Of a stretch of 64,000 nucleotides of DNA, positions 33,845 to 43,520 are shown piece after piece. Position 1 is the first letter of the stretch; the number at the start of each line of letters is the position of its first letter. Source of the stretch: Pseudorhodoferax aquiterrae (GTDB lineage: Bacteria; Pseudomonadota; Gammaproteobacteria; Burkholderiales; Burkholderiaceae_C). A program made the position numbers and the translations under genes. The stretch spans positions 1 to 64,000 of the forward strand of contig NZ_BMYK01000014.1 in the NCBI RefSeq assembly GCF_014652235.1, given 5' to 3'. A model generated the notes under the pieces. It ran no database searches, was not told the origin of the DNA, and saw nothing but the letters and a program-made list of their open reading frames with translations.

Positions 33845-35017
33845 ATGCAAGAACCAATGCCGGACGCTGCGCACGTCCGCAGGCCGGCCGCGTGGAAAGC
33901 GCTGGCCAGCGTCGCGGTCGCGGCGGCGCTCGTGGCCGCCGGACTGGCCGCCTGGCGCGCCAGCCGCCCCGCTCCACCCGCCTGGACCGGCGGCGCCCCG
34001 GTCGACGTGGCGACCACCACGCTGCAACCGGAGACCGTGCCGCGCACGCTGCAGGCCCTGGGCGAGTTGCGCGCCGCGCGCCAGGTCATGCTGCCGGCCG
34101 AGGTGGCAGGCCGCGTGGCCGCGATCCACTTCGAGCCCGGCCGCACGGTGCAGGCCGGCCAGCTGCTGGTCCAGCTCGACGACGCGACCGAGCAGGCCGA
34201 CCTCGCAGCCGCCCAGGCGCAGGCCGCCTTCGCGCGCCAGCAGCTCGCGCGGGCCCATGCGCTGGCGGCCACGGGCGCGCTCGCGCAGGAAGTGCTGCAG
34301 CAGCGCCAGGCCGAGCACGACCAGAGCGCGGCCCGCGTGCTGCAATTGCAGGCGCGCATCCGGCAAAAGCGCATCGAGGCGCCGTTCGCGGGCGCACTCG
34401 GCCTGCGCCGCATCGACCTGGGCCAGTACCTGCAGCCCGGCGACACGGCCGTGAGCCTGACCGACCTGTCCAGTCTGCAGGTGAACTTCGACCTGCCGCA
34501 GCAGGAGCTGGCCCACGTGCGCGTGGGCCAGTCGCTGCTGCTGCACAGCGGCGCGCCCGACGCCGCGCCCGTGCGGGCCCGTGTCAGCGCCATCGAGCCC
34601 CAGGTCGGCCGCGACACGCGCAGCCTGACCGTGCAGGCCACCGTGCCGCGCGCGGCCGATGCGCACCAAGGCCTGCGGCCCGGCATGTACGTCACGGTGG
34701 CGCTGGAGCTGGCGCCCGAGGCCGGCGCCCTGCTGCTGCCGGCCACGGCCGTCATGACCTCCTCCTCGGGCGACCAGGCGCTGCGTGTGCGCGCGCCCTC
34801 GGCCGAGGGCATCGGCCAGGCCGAGTTCGTGCCCATCACGCTGGGCCGGCGCATCGGCGACCGCGTGGTCGTGGCGCAGGGCCTGGCGGCTGGCGACGTG
34901 GTCGTGACCGAAGGCCAGCTGCGCGTGCAAGCCGGCAGCGCCCTGCGCGTGGTGGCGGCGCCGTCGGCGCCGCGCGCACCAGCGGCTGCGGCGACCCACG
35001 GGGCAGGCCAGCCATGA
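33845..35017 (+). CDS. RND efflux periplasmic adaptor subunit
   Basis: This 390-residue membrane-fusion protein has an N-terminal anchor (ALASVAVAAALVAAGLAAW), a barrel-sandwich half motif (VAGRVAAIHFEPGRTVQAGQ) and a helical hairpin. The second half motif IEAPFAGALGLRRIDLGQYLQPGD and a beta-barrel domain follow. AGGGAGAAA lies before the ATG. The stop overlaps the permease ATG. It couples the inner-membrane pump to the outer-membrane channel. Confidence 0.92.
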   Translation: MQEPMPDAAHVRRPAAWKALASVAVAAALVAAGLAAWRASRPAPPAWTGGAPVDVATTTLQPETVPRTLQALGELRAARQVMLPAEVAGRVAAIHFEPGRTVQAGQLLVQLDDATEQADLAAAQAQAAFARQQLARAHALAATGALAQEVLQQRQAEHDQSAARVLQLQARIRQKRIEAPFAGALGLRRIDLGQYLQPGDTAVSLTDLSSLQVNFDLPQQELAHVRVGQSLLLHSGAPDAAPVRARVSAIEPQVGRDTRSLTVQATVPRAADAHQGLRPGMYVTVALELAPEAGALLLPATAVMTSSSGDQALRVRAPSAEGIGQAEFVPITLGRRIGDRVVVAQGLAAGDVVVTEGQLRVQAGSALRVVAAPSAPRAPAAAATHGAGQP

Positions 35018-38000
35018 GCACCGCCCACCCGCCCCAAGGCGCCGAGTACCGCAGCGCGCAGCGCGCAGCGTCGTCCACCGGCTTCACCGACCTGTTCGTG
35101 CGCCGGCCCATCCTGTCCGTCACGCTCTCGGCGCTGATCCTGCTGACCGGCCTGGCCGCGCTGTTCTCGTTGCCGATCCGCCAGTACCCGCAGATGGAGA
35201 GCGCCACCATCGTCGTGGCGACCAGCTACCCGGGCGCCTCGCAGGAGGTCATGCAGGGCTTCGTCACGACGCCGCTGGCCCAGGCCATCGCGAGCGCCAG
35301 CGGCATCGAGTACCTGTCGTCCACCTCCACGCCGGGGCGCAGCGAGATCAAGGCCAAGCTGGTGCTCAATGCCAACGCCGACCGCGCCATGACCGAGGTG
35401 CTGGCCAAGGTGCAGCAGGTCAAGTACCGGCTGCCGCAGGGCGCCTTCGACCCGGAGATCCGCAAGATCACGGACGGTGTCTCGGCCGTGCAGTACCTGG
35501 ACTTCTCGAGCCAGCAGCAGAGCATTCCCGAGATCACCGACTTCATCGCGCGCGTGGTGCAGCCCATGGTCACGGCCGTGCCGGGCGTGGCCTCGGCCGA
35601 GATCCTGGGCGGCCAGACCTATGCCATGCGGTTGTGGGTGGACCCGGTGCGGCTGGCCGCCCACGGGCTCACGGCCGCGGACCTGGCCTCCGCGCTGCGT
35701 GCCAACAACGTGCAGGCCGCGCCGGGCGCCCTGCGCGGCGCGGACACGCTGGTGCCGATCACGGCCGCCACCGATCTGCGCAGCGTGCAGGACTTCCGCG
35801 ACATGGTGCTCAAGCGCGGCCCTGCCAGCGTGGTGCGGCTGGCCGACGTGGCCACCGTGGAACTGGGCGGCCAGAACGACGACAGCAGCTTCCTGGGCGA
35901 CGGCAAACGCTCGGTTTCGCTCGGCATCGCGCCCACGCCCGACGGCAACCCGCTCGAGATCGTGCGCGGCGTCAACGCGCTGCTGCCCGAGCTGCAGCGC
36001 GCCGCGCCGGCCGGGCTCACGGTCGGCAACGTGTTCGACACGGCGCGCTTCGTCAACGCCTCGATCGACGAGGTCCTGCAGACGCTGCTGGAGGCCGTGC
36101 TCATCGTGGTCGCCGTGATCTTCCTGTTCCTGGGCTCGCTGCGTGCGGTCCTCATCCCCGTGGTCACGATCCCGCTGTCGCTGGTCGGCACGGCCGCGCT
36201 GATGCTGGCCTTCGGCTTCTCGCTGAACCTGCTGACGCTGCTGGCCATGGTGCTTGCGATCGGGCTGGTCGTGGACGACGCCATCGTCGTGGTGGAGAAC
36301 ATCCACCGCCACATCGAGGAGGGGCTGTCGCCTGCGCACGCGGCGCTGGTGGGCGCGCGCGAGATCGTCTGGCCCGTGGTCGGCATGACGGTCACGCTGG
36401 CTGCCGTCTACGCGCCCATCGGCCTCATGGACGGACTGACCGGCGCGCTGTTCAAGGAGTTCGCGTTCACGCTGGCCTGCGCGGTCATCGTCTCGGGCGT
36501 GGTAGCGCTCACGCTGTCGCCGATGATGAGCAGCTTCCTGCTGCGCCGTGATCTGGCGACGGGCCGGCTCGCACACCGCATCGAGCAGGCCATGCAGGCA
36601 CTGTCGGCCCGCTACGGGCGGCTGCTGGGCCATGCGCTGGCGGCGCGCGCGGCCGTGCTGCTGGCCTGCGTGCTGGTGTGCGGCGGCATCGTGGTGATGT
36701 TCCTGGGCGTGCAGCGCGAGCTCGCGCCGGCCGAGGACCAGGGCTATGTGTTCGTCGCGGCGCGCGCGCCGCAGTACGCCAGCAAGGACTACACCGAGCG
36801 CGCCGGCCATGCGCTCGAGGCCCTGTTCCGCCAGTTGCCGGACTACCAGAACAGCTTCTTCACGAGCGGCACGAACGGACAGAACAACGGCTTCGGCGGC
36901 GTGGTGCTCAAACCCTGGGCGCAGCGCACGATGGCGGCCAGCCAGGTCGAGGCACAGCTCAACGCCCAGGCCGGCAGCGTCACGGCAGCGGCCGTCACGG
37001 CCTTCCAGGCCGCGCCGCTGCCGGCCGGCAGCGACGGCCTGCCCGTGCAGATGGTGCTGCGCGCGCCGCTCGCCTTCGCCGAGCTGCACCAGGCCATGGA
37101 GACGCTCCAGGCCGCGGCCCGCAACAGCGGCCTGTTCGCCTACGTGGACAGTGACCTGGCGTTCGACAGCGCGCAGGCGCGCCTGACGGTGGACGCGGCC
37201 AAGGCCGGCGAGATGGGCGTGACCATGGGCGACATCGCCGACACGCTGGCCGTGCTGGTCGGCGAGAACGTGATCAACCGCTTCAACTGGTTCGACCGCT
37301 CCTACGACGTGATCGCGCAGGTGCCGCGCGCGCAGCGCCGCAGCCCTGGCGACCTCACGGGCTACTACGTGCGCGCGGCGTCGGGCCAGCCCGTGCCGCT
37401 GGCCACGCTGGTGCAGGTGCAGGTCCGGCCCCAGGCCAACCGGCTGCCGCAGTTCAACCAGATGAACGCGGTCACGCTGTCGGCCGTGCCCATGCCCGGC
37501 GTGACCATGGGGCAGGCCGTGGACTTCCTGCGCAAGCAGCCGCTGCCCGCGGGCGCGCAGATCGACTGGCTGTCCGACAGCCGGCAGTTCGTGCGCGAAG
37601 GCAACCGGCTGCTGCTGTCCTTCGGCTTCGCGCTGGTGGTGATCTTCCTCGTGCTGGCCGCGCAGTACGAAAGCCTGCGCGACGCGCTCGTGATCCTGGT
37701 CACGGTGCCGCTGGCCATCGGCGGCGCGCTGCTGCCGCTGTGGCTGGGCTATGCCACGATGAACATCTACACGCAGATCGGCATGGTCACGCTGATCGGC
37801 CTGATCTCCAAGCACGGCATTCTGATGGTCTCGTTCGCCAACGACATCCAGCGCCAGGAAGGCCTGGCACCGCCGGCGGCCATGCACAAGGCCGCCGTGA
37901 TCCGGATGCGGCCCGTGCTCATGACCACGGCCGCGATGGTGGCCGGCCTGCTGCCGCTGCTGGCGGCCAGCGGCGCCGGCGCGGCCAGCCGCTTCGCGAT

Positions 38001-38166
38001 CGGCGTAGTCGTGGTGTCCGGCATGCTGGTCGGCACGCTGTTCACGCTGTTCGTGCTGCCCACGGTTTACGCGCTGCTGGCGCGCGACCATGGCGCGCAG
38101 GCGGCCGCGCCGCGCGCCCGCGCGCTGGCGCAGGCATCCACGTCCGCGGAGGTGCGCCATGTCTGA
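35014..38166 (+). CDS. RND multidrug efflux permease
   Basis: This 1050-residue HAE1-type proton-driven pump has twelve helices in two repeats with two large periplasmic loops. The proton-relay acid pair is in AIGLVVDDAIVVVENIHRH near residue 410. The N-terminal FVRRPILSVTLSALILLTGL and the second-half GLISKHGILMVSFAND are standard. Control by a SoxR box suggests substrates that are redox-cycling or aromatic, as for MexGHI-OpmD; the specific substrates are not visible. Confidence 0.95.
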   Translation: MSTAHPPQGAEYRSAQRAASSTGFTDLFVRRPILSVTLSALILLTGLAALFSLPIRQYPQMESATIVVATSYPGASQEVMQGFVTTPLAQAIASASGIEYLSSTSTPGRSEIKAKLVLNANADRAMTEVLAKVQQVKYRLPQGAFDPEIRKITDGVSAVQYLDFSSQQQSIPEITDFIARVVQPMVTAVPGVASAEILGGQTYAMRLWVDPVRLAAHGLTAADLASALRANNVQAAPGALRGADTLVPITAATDLRSVQDFRDMVLKRGPASVVRLADVATVELGGQNDDSSFLGDGKRSVSLGIAPTPDGNPLEIVRGVNALLPELQRAAPAGLTVGNVFDTARFVNASIDEVLQTLLEAVLIVVAVIFLFLGSLRAVLIPVVTIPLSLVGTAALMLAFGFSLNLLTLLAMVLAIGLVVDDAIVVVENIHRHIEEGLSPAHAALVGAREIVWPVVGMTVTLAAVYAPIGLMDGLTGALFKEFAFTLACAVIVSGVVALTLSPMMSSFLLRRDLATGRLAHRIEQAMQALSARYGRLLGHALAARAAVLLACVLVCGGIVVMFLGVQRELAPAEDQGYVFVAARAPQYASKDYTERAGHALEALFRQLPDYQNSFFTSGTNGQNNGFGGVVLKPWAQRTMAASQVEAQLNAQAGSVTAAAVTAFQAAPLPAGSDGLPVQMVLRAPLAFAELHQAMETLQAAARNSGLFAYVDSDLAFDSAQARLTVDAAKAGEMGVTMGDIADTLAVLVGENVINRFNWFDRSYDVIAQVPRAQRRSPGDLTGYYVRAASGQPVPLATLVQVQVRPQANRLPQFNQMNAVTLSAVPMPGVTMGQAVDFLRKQPLPAGAQIDWLSDSRQFVREGNRLLLSFGFALVVIFLVLAAQYESLRDALVILVTVPLAIGGALLPLWLGYATMNIYTQIGMVTLIGLISKHGILMVSFANDIQRQEGLAPPAAMHKAAVIRMRPVLMTTAAMVAGLLPLLAASGAGAASRFAIGVVVVSGMLVGTLFTLFVLPTVYALLARDHGAQAAAPRARALAQASTSAEVRHV

Positions 38167-39577
38167 GCACCCGCTGCTGCGCTGCGCCGCGCTGGCGCTC
38201 GCGCTGCTGGCCACCGGCTGCTCCCTCGTGCCGGCCTACGAGCGCCCGGCCACGCCGCTGCCCGCGCACTGGGACACGCAGGCGGCGGCCGCAGCCTGTG
38301 CACCCGGCTCTGCCTCCACGGCCACGCCCGGCTGGCAGGACTTCGTGGCCGACCCGCAGCTGCGCGCGCTGGTCGCGCGGGCGCTCGCGAACAACCGCAG
38401 CCTGCGCCAGACCCTGCTGGACGTGCAGGCGGCCCGCGCGCTGTACCGCGTGCAGCGCGCCGAGCAGCTGCCCGGCCTGCAGGCCGAAGCCGGGGGCCAG
38501 CGCCAGCGCCTGCCCGAAGACCTGCGCGCGCCGGGCACGCCCGCCGTGCAGAGCAGCCTGCAGGCCGGCGTGGGCCTGGCCGCGTTCGAGCTGGACCTGT
38601 TCGGCCGCGTGCGTGCGCTGTCCGAGGCCGCGCTGCAGGAGGTCCTGGCCACCGAAGAGGCCGCCCTCGCCGCGCGCGTGAGCCTCGTGGCCGAAGTCGT
38701 CCAGGCGGCTGCGGCGCGCCAGGGCGCACGACAGCGCCTGCAGCTGGCCCGCCAGACGCTGCTGGCGCGCGAGCGCGCGCTGGACCTCGTGCTGCAGCGG
38801 CATTCGGCAGGCGCGGCCACCGCGCTCGATGTGCAGGAGGCCCGTGGCCTCGTGCACGCGGTCGCGGCCCAGCACGAGCGCATCGCGCGCGAGGAGCGCC
38901 AGGCCGGCCATGCGCTTGCGCTGCTCGTGGGCGACCCGGCCGGCGAGCCGGCCACCGGAGACGGCCCGCTGCTGCGGCAGGATCTTGGCGCAGGCCTGCC
39001 CTCGGAGCTGCTCGCGCGGCGGCCCGACATCCGCGCGGCCGAGCACCGGCTGCGCGCGCGCCACGCCCACATCGGTGCGGCGCGTGCGGCCTTCTTCCCA
39101 CGCATCGCGCTGACCGGCCTGTTCGGCAGCGCGAGCGCCGACCTGTCCGGCCTGTTCGGCGCGGGGCAGCGCAGCTGGTCGTTCGCGCCGCAGCTCACGC
39201 TGCCGCTGTTCGACGGCGGCCGCAACGCCGCGAACCTGGACCTCGCGCTGCTGCGCAAGGACCAGGCCGTGGCCGCCTACGAACTGAGCATCCAGACGGC
39301 CTTCCGCGAAGTGGCCGACGCGCTGGCGGCCACCGAGACGCTGCGGCGCGAGGAAGCCGCGCAGCGCGCGCTGGCCGACACCAGCGGCGAGGCCCTGCGC
39401 CTGGCCCAGGCGCGCTGGGAGGCCGGCGCCGACGACCACCTGCGCTACCTCGATGCCCAGCGCAGCGCGCTCGCGGCGCAGATGGACTGGATCGCGGTGC
39501 GCACCGCGCACCAGGTCGCGCTGGCCACGCTGTTCCGCGCGCTGGGTGGCGGCTGGCAGGCCACGCCCCCTTCCTGA
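38159..39577 (+). CDS. RND outer-membrane factor (NodT-type lipoprotein)
   Basis: This 472-residue TolC-like channel has a lipoprotein signal with lipobox LLATGC at residue 20. Two repeats of long helices and beta-strands follow; LLARRPDIRAAEHRLRARHAHIGAARAAFFP and LPLFDGGRNAANLDLA are typical. It overlaps the pump gene by 8 nt and completes the tripartite system. Confidence 0.93.
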   Translation: MSEHPLLRCAALALALLATGCSLVPAYERPATPLPAHWDTQAAAAACAPGSASTATPGWQDFVADPQLRALVARALANNRSLRQTLLDVQAARALYRVQRAEQLPGLQAEAGGQRQRLPEDLRAPGTPAVQSSLQAGVGLAAFELDLFGRVRALSEAALQEVLATEEAALAARVSLVAEVVQAAAARQGARQRLQLARQTLLARERALDLVLQRHSAGAATALDVQEARGLVHAVAAQHERIAREERQAGHALALLVGDPAGEPATGDGPLLRQDLGAGLPSELLARRPDIRAAEHRLRARHAHIGAARAAFFPRIALTGLFGSASADLSGLFGAGQRSWSFAPQLTLPLFDGGRNAANLDLALLRKDQAVAAYELSIQTAFREVADALAATETLRREEAAQRALADTSGEALRLAQARWEAGADDHLRYLDAQRSALAAQMDWIAVRTAHQVALATLFRALGGGWQATPPS

Positions 39578-39669
39578 ACCCCTTGGCCACCACGCACCAC
39601 GCGGCCTGTGCCATGCACGGAAGATCCGGTCTGCAAGCCAGCGCGTCCCGCCCGCCATGCGACCGGGCG

Positions 39670-39804
39670 CTATTCGCGCAGGATGCGCTCGCCCTCGGCC
39701 TCGATGTCCTCGAACTGGCCGCGCTGGATGGCCCACCACAGCCCGCCCAGGATGCAGAAGACCAGCACGACGGACAGCGGAATCAGCAGGAACAGGATGT
39801 CCAT
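39670..39804 (-). CDS. ccoS: cbb3 oxidase maturation protein CcoS
   Basis: This 44-residue protein has one helix (LFLLIPLSVVLVFCILGGLWWAI) then an acidic tail ending GQFEDIEAEGERIL, the usual CcoS pattern. CcoS is needed to insert cofactors into CcoN. The ATG shares one base with the ccoI stop codon, so it is coupled to ccoI. The 92 bases between its stop and the efflux channel gene hold nothing recognisable. Confidence 0.92.
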   Translation of the reverse strand: MDILFLLIPLSVVLVFCILGGLWWAIQRGQFEDIEAEGERILRE

Positions 39805-42143
39805 CAGGGGCTTTCGGTAGCCAGCCGCGCTGCGACAGGCACTGCGGAATCGGCCGCTGGCGCAACCGACAGGCGCAGCGCGTTGAGCACCACGAGCAGA
39901 GAACTCGCTGCCATACCCAGGCCGGCCAGCCAGGCCGGCATCCAGCCCGCCACGGCCAGCGGCACGCTGACGGCGTTGTAGAGCGCGGCCCAGGCCAGGT
40001 TCTGGCGCACCACGGCCATGGTCCGGCGGGCGAGCGCCAGCGTGTCGGCCACGGCCATGAGCCGGCCACCGGGCACCACGAAGTCGGCCTGCGCCTGCGC
40101 CAGCGGCACGGACTGGCCGAACGCGAAGGACACGTCGGCGCCGGCCAGCACCGGCCCGTCGTTGAGGCCGTCGCCGACCATGGCGCTGTGCCGACCCTCG
40201 CGCTGCAGTGCGCGCAGGGCCTGCAGCTTGTGCTGCGGCGAGCAGCCGCCGCGCGCCGCGCCGATGCCCAGCTGCGCGGCCACGCGCGCCACGGCCGCAT
40301 CCGCGTCGCCCGACAGCAGCTGCACCGCCACGCCCATCTGCGCGAGCCGCCGCACGGTGGCCGCGGCATCGGCGCGCAGGTCCTCCAGCAGCACGAAGGA
40401 GGCCAGCATGCCCTGCTCGTCGGCCAGCCAGACCATGGTCTGGGCGCCGGGCGGCGCTGCCACGCCGCAGTGCGCGGCCGAACCCAGGCGCAGCGCGCCG
40501 GGCCAGGGCCAGCCGTTGCGCAGCAGGCGCGCGCGCAAGCCCAGGCCGGGCTCCTCGACGAGCTCGGCCACCTCCCACTGCTCCGCATGCGCGCCGCCCT
40601 GCCCGGCTGCCGCGAGTGCGCGCGAGGCCGGGTGCAGCGAGTGCGCGGCCAGCGCCGCGGCCATGGCCAGCGCCTGCGCGCGGTCGATGCCGGCACGGGT
40701 CTGCACCGGCCCCAGCACGAGTGCGTCGCGCGTGAGCGTGCCGGTCTTGTCGAAGACCACGGTGTCGACCCGGGCCAGCGCCTCCAGCGCCTGCAGCCGG
40801 CGCACCAGCACGCCACGGCGCGCCAGCGCGCCGGCGGCCGCCAGCATCGCGGCCGGCGTGGCCAGCGAGAGCGCGCAGGGGCAGGTCACGATCAGCACGG
40901 CCACGCCCACCATGAGCGCGTGGCCGGGGTCGTGCCGCCACCAGAACCATGCGGCGCCCAGGGCCGCCAGCAGCACGAGCAGCAGGAAGGGCCGCGCGAT
41001 GCGGTCGGCCAGCTGCGCCAAGCGGGGGCGCGAGCGCGCCGCTTCGTCCATCAGCGCGGCGATCTCGGCGAAGCGCGTGTCGGTGCCCGCGGCAGTCACG
41101 CGCACGCGCACGGCCGCCGCCAGGTTGTAGCTGCCGGCCAGCACATGTGCGCCCGGACCGCGCGCCACGGGGCGCGACTCGCCGGACAGCAGGGCCTCGT
41201 CGACCAGCGTCTCGCCGTCCAGCACCAGCGCGTCGGCCACGAAGGCCTCGCCGGGCCGCACATGCAGCACGTCGCCCACCGCCACGCGGTGCGCGGCGAC
41301 CTGCTCGCGCCGGCCATCGGCGCCTTCGCGCTCCACGCCTTCGGGCAGGCGTTGCAGCAGCAGGTCGAGCGCGCCGCCCGTGCGCTCGCGCAGGCGCGAC
41401 TCCAGCCAGCGGCTGCTGAGCAGGAAGAACACGAACATGGTCAACGAATCGAAATAGACCTCGGCGCCGAAGAGGCCGTCCGGCTCGAAGGTGCCCCAGC
41501 TGCTAATGACGAAGGTGATGAGGATGCCCAGCGTGACGGGCAGGTCCATGCCCACGCGCCGGTGCCGCAGGTCGCGCAGCGCCGCCTGGAAGAACGGCCC
41601 GCACGAGAACAGCATGACAGGCAGGCTCAGCACCCAGGAGGCCCAGCGCAGCAGGGCCTGCGCGTCGGCCGAGATCTCGCCGGGGGCCGCGGTGTACGCG
41701 GGCCAGGCGTACATCATGACCTGCATCATGCACAGCCCGGCCACGAGCCAGCGCCACAGCACCAGCCGGGCTTCGCGCCGGCGCTCGGCACGCAGCGCGA
41801 GGTCGGCCAGCGGAAGGCCGCGGTAGCCGGCGCGGCGCACGGCTGCAAGCCATTGCGAGGGCAGCGCCTGGCCCGCGCGCCAGACCACGCGCGCGCGCCG
41901 GCTGGCCGCGCCGACCTCGGCCGCCAGCACGCCGGGCACGGCGCGCAGCGCGTCCTCGATGGACAGCGCACAGGCCGCGCAGGTCATGCCCTCGATGGCC
42001 AGGCTGGATTCCCAGGCCCCGCTGCCATGCGCGGCTGACGGGCGGCTGAACGCGGCCCATTCGTCGGGATCGTCGATCCAGTCCAGGCCGCGCGGAACCG
42101 CTGGCGGCGCGGGATCCGCGGCGAACGTGGGGAGGGATGGCAT
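39804..42143 (-). CDS. ccoI: Copper-exporting P-type ATPase CcoI for cbb3 oxidase assembly
   Basis: This 779-residue P1B-type ATPase moves copper outward across the inner membrane to supply the CuB site. An N-terminal metal-binding motif GMTCAAC is near residue 52. The ion-path motif TCPCALSLATP, the phosphorylation motif DKTGTLTRD, the actuator SGES and the hinge GDGLNDGPVL are all present. The start is the ATG at 42143; a longer frame exists but would cross the FNR box. Confidence 0.95.
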   Translation of the reverse strand: MPSLPTFAADPAPPAVPRGLDWIDDPDEWAAFSRPSAAHGSGAWESSLAIEGMTCAACALSIEDALRAVPGVLAAEVGAASRRARVVWRAGQALPSQWLAAVRRAGYRGLPLADLALRAERRREARLVLWRWLVAGLCMMQVMMYAWPAYTAAPGEISADAQALLRWASWVLSLPVMLFSCGPFFQAALRDLRHRRVGMDLPVTLGILITFVISSWGTFEPDGLFGAEVYFDSLTMFVFFLLSSRWLESRLRERTGGALDLLLQRLPEGVEREGADGRREQVAAHRVAVGDVLHVRPGEAFVADALVLDGETLVDEALLSGESRPVARGPGAHVLAGSYNLAAAVRVRVTAAGTDTRFAEIAALMDEAARSRPRLAQLADRIARPFLLLVLLAALGAAWFWWRHDPGHALMVGVAVLIVTCPCALSLATPAAMLAAAGALARRGVLVRRLQALEALARVDTVVFDKTGTLTRDALVLGPVQTRAGIDRAQALAMAAALAAHSLHPASRALAAAGQGGAHAEQWEVAELVEEPGLGLRARLLRNGWPWPGALRLGSAAHCGVAAPPGAQTMVWLADEQGMLASFVLLEDLRADAAATVRRLAQMGVAVQLLSGDADAAVARVAAQLGIGAARGGCSPQHKLQALRALQREGRHSAMVGDGLNDGPVLAGADVSFAFGQSVPLAQAQADFVVPGGRLMAVADTLALARRTMAVVRQNLAWAALYNAVSVPLAVAGWMPAWLAGLGMAASSLLVVLNALRLSVAPAADSAVPVAARLATESP

Positions 42144-42177
42144 GGCTGAAGCGTAGCCAGCGCCGATTCCCCATGCC

Positions 42178-42191
42178 TTGACGTACATCAA
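42178..42191. promoter_or_regulatory. FNR box between ccoI and usp
   Basis: TTGAC-GTAC-ATCAA matches nine of ten consensus positions. A -10-like TATGCT at 42213-42218 would put the usp start point near 42225, with the box centred at about -41 (class II). The site also lies 35 bp upstream of the ccoI ATG on the other strand. Confidence 0.85.
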
Positions 42192-42247
42192 CCCATTCCG
42201 GCGAAGCCGACCTATGCTGAACCCACCGCTTCAAAAGGAGAAACGCC

Positions 42248-42691
42248 ATGTACCAACGCATCCTGGTTGCCACCGACGGTTCGGAGCTCTCGCAAAAGGC
42301 CGTCGACAGCGCGCTCGACCTGGCCGCCAAGCTCGGCGCCACCGTCGTCGCCGTGAAGGTGGTGCCGCCCTACCCGCACAGCTACTTCGACGGGTCCATG
42401 GCCATCGACCTCAAGGAGATCGAACGCACCGAGGCCAGCTGGAGCGCGGCCGCGCACAAGGAGCTGGAGGCCGTGCAGTCCGCCGGCCTGTCCCGCAAGG
42501 TCACCGTGACGCCCGTCGTCGTGCGCGGCGACCAGGTGTCCGAGTCGCTGATCGCCACCGCGCACAAGCACCATTGCGACCTGATCGTGATGGCCTCGCA
42601 CGGGCGCCGCGGCGTGAGCCGGCTGCTGCTGGGCAGCGAGACGCAGCACGTGCTGACGCACTCGCACATCCCGGTGCTAGTGCTGCGCTGA
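42248..42691 (+). CDS. Universal stress protein (UspA family)
   Basis: This 147-residue cytoplasmic protein has the ATP-binding UspA fold. It begins RILVATDGSELSQKAVDSAL, and the nucleotide loop is SHGRRGVSRLLLGSETQHVL, with the G-x2-G-x9-G-S/T pattern. An FNR box with class II spacing precedes it, so it is probably induced at low oxygen along with the oxidase genes. The Shine-Dalgarno is AAGGAG. Confidence 0.93.
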   Translation: MYQRILVATDGSELSQKAVDSALDLAAKLGATVVAVKVVPPYPHSYFDGSMAIDLKEIERTEASWSAAAHKELEAVQSAGLSRKVTVTPVVVRGDQVSESLIATAHKHHCDLIVMASHGRRGVSRLLLGSETQHVLTHSHIPVLVLR

Positions 42692-42716
42692 GCGGCGCGG
42701 CAGCCGGCGGGGGCCC

Positions 42717-43484
42717 TCACTGCGCCAGAAAGCCCCCGTCCACCGCGAGCACATGGCCCGTGACCATGGAGGCCGCGGGGCTGGCCAGGAACAGCACGGC
42801 ATGCGCGACCTCGTCAGGCTCGGCCAGCCGGCCCAGCGGCGTGACGGCGCGGATGCGGTCCATCAGCGCGGGCGTGGACGCGAGCGGGCCGATGAAGCCC
42901 GTGCGCGTCCAGGTCGGCGCGACCGCATTGACGCGGACGCCCCGCCCGGCCCATTCCACGGCCAGCGCACGCGTCATGTTGACGAGGCCGCCCTTGGTGG
43001 TCTGGTAGGAGATGTTGGGGTACAGGCCACCGCCCGACATGCCCATGATGGACGCCATGTTCACGACGCTGCCGCCGCCGGCCGGCATGAAGCGCGCGGC
43101 CTCGCGCGCGCAGACGAAGGCGCCGGTGAGGTTGACCGCGACGACCTGGTTCCATTCCTCCAGGGCCAGCTCCTGCGTGGACTTGCGGATCGCCGTGCCG
43201 GCGTTGTTGACGAGGATGTCGATGCGGCCCGTCTGTTGCGCGATGACGGCCATGGTGTGCGCCAAGGCCGCCGCGTCGGCCACGTCCAGCCCGAAGGCCA
43301 GCGCGCCGGCGATGCCGCCCGCCACCGCCGCGGCGGCCTCGGCATCGCGGTCGACCACCACCACCCGCGCGCCGGCCGCGGCCAGCAGTTGCACGCAGGC
43401 CAGGCCGATGCCGTGGGCACCGCCGGTCACGACGGCCACCTGGCCGTCCACGCGGAATCGATCGAGGCTGGCTGGCGCGTTCAT
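42717..43484 (-). CDS. Short-chain dehydrogenase/reductase
   Basis: This 255-residue NAD(P)-dependent oxidoreductase of the classical SDR type has the cofactor motif TGGAHGIG near residue 20, DVAD, and NNAGTA. The catalytic tetrad residues lie in NMASIMG and SYQTTKGG. The C-terminus (VDGGFLAQ) is normal. The substrate is unknown. It lies 36 bp downstream of the DJ-1-type gene on the same strand, so the two may be co-transcribed. Confidence 0.88.
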   Translation of the reverse strand: MNAPASLDRFRVDGQVAVVTGGAHGIGLACVQLLAAAGARVVVVDRDAEAAAAVAGGIAGALAFGLDVADAAALAHTMAVIAQQTGRIDILVNNAGTAIRKSTQELALEEWNQVVAVNLTGAFVCAREAARFMPAGGGSVVNMASIMGMSGGGLYPNISYQTTKGGLVNMTRALAVEWAGRGVRVNAVAPTWTRTGFIGPLASTPALMDRIRAVTPLGRLAEPDEVAHAVLFLASPAASMVTGHVLAVDGGFLAQ

Positions 43485-43520
43485 CGCACTCCCTGCTGTC
43501 CGAGGTGGCGGCGATGATAG

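Noticed and set aside
33190-38214. Very long open frame on the minus strand opposite soxR and the RND genes
   Set aside because: It is the antisense shadow of strongly conserved plus-strand genes; its translation is rich in R, H, A and Q and has no domains. High GC content leaves such frames open.
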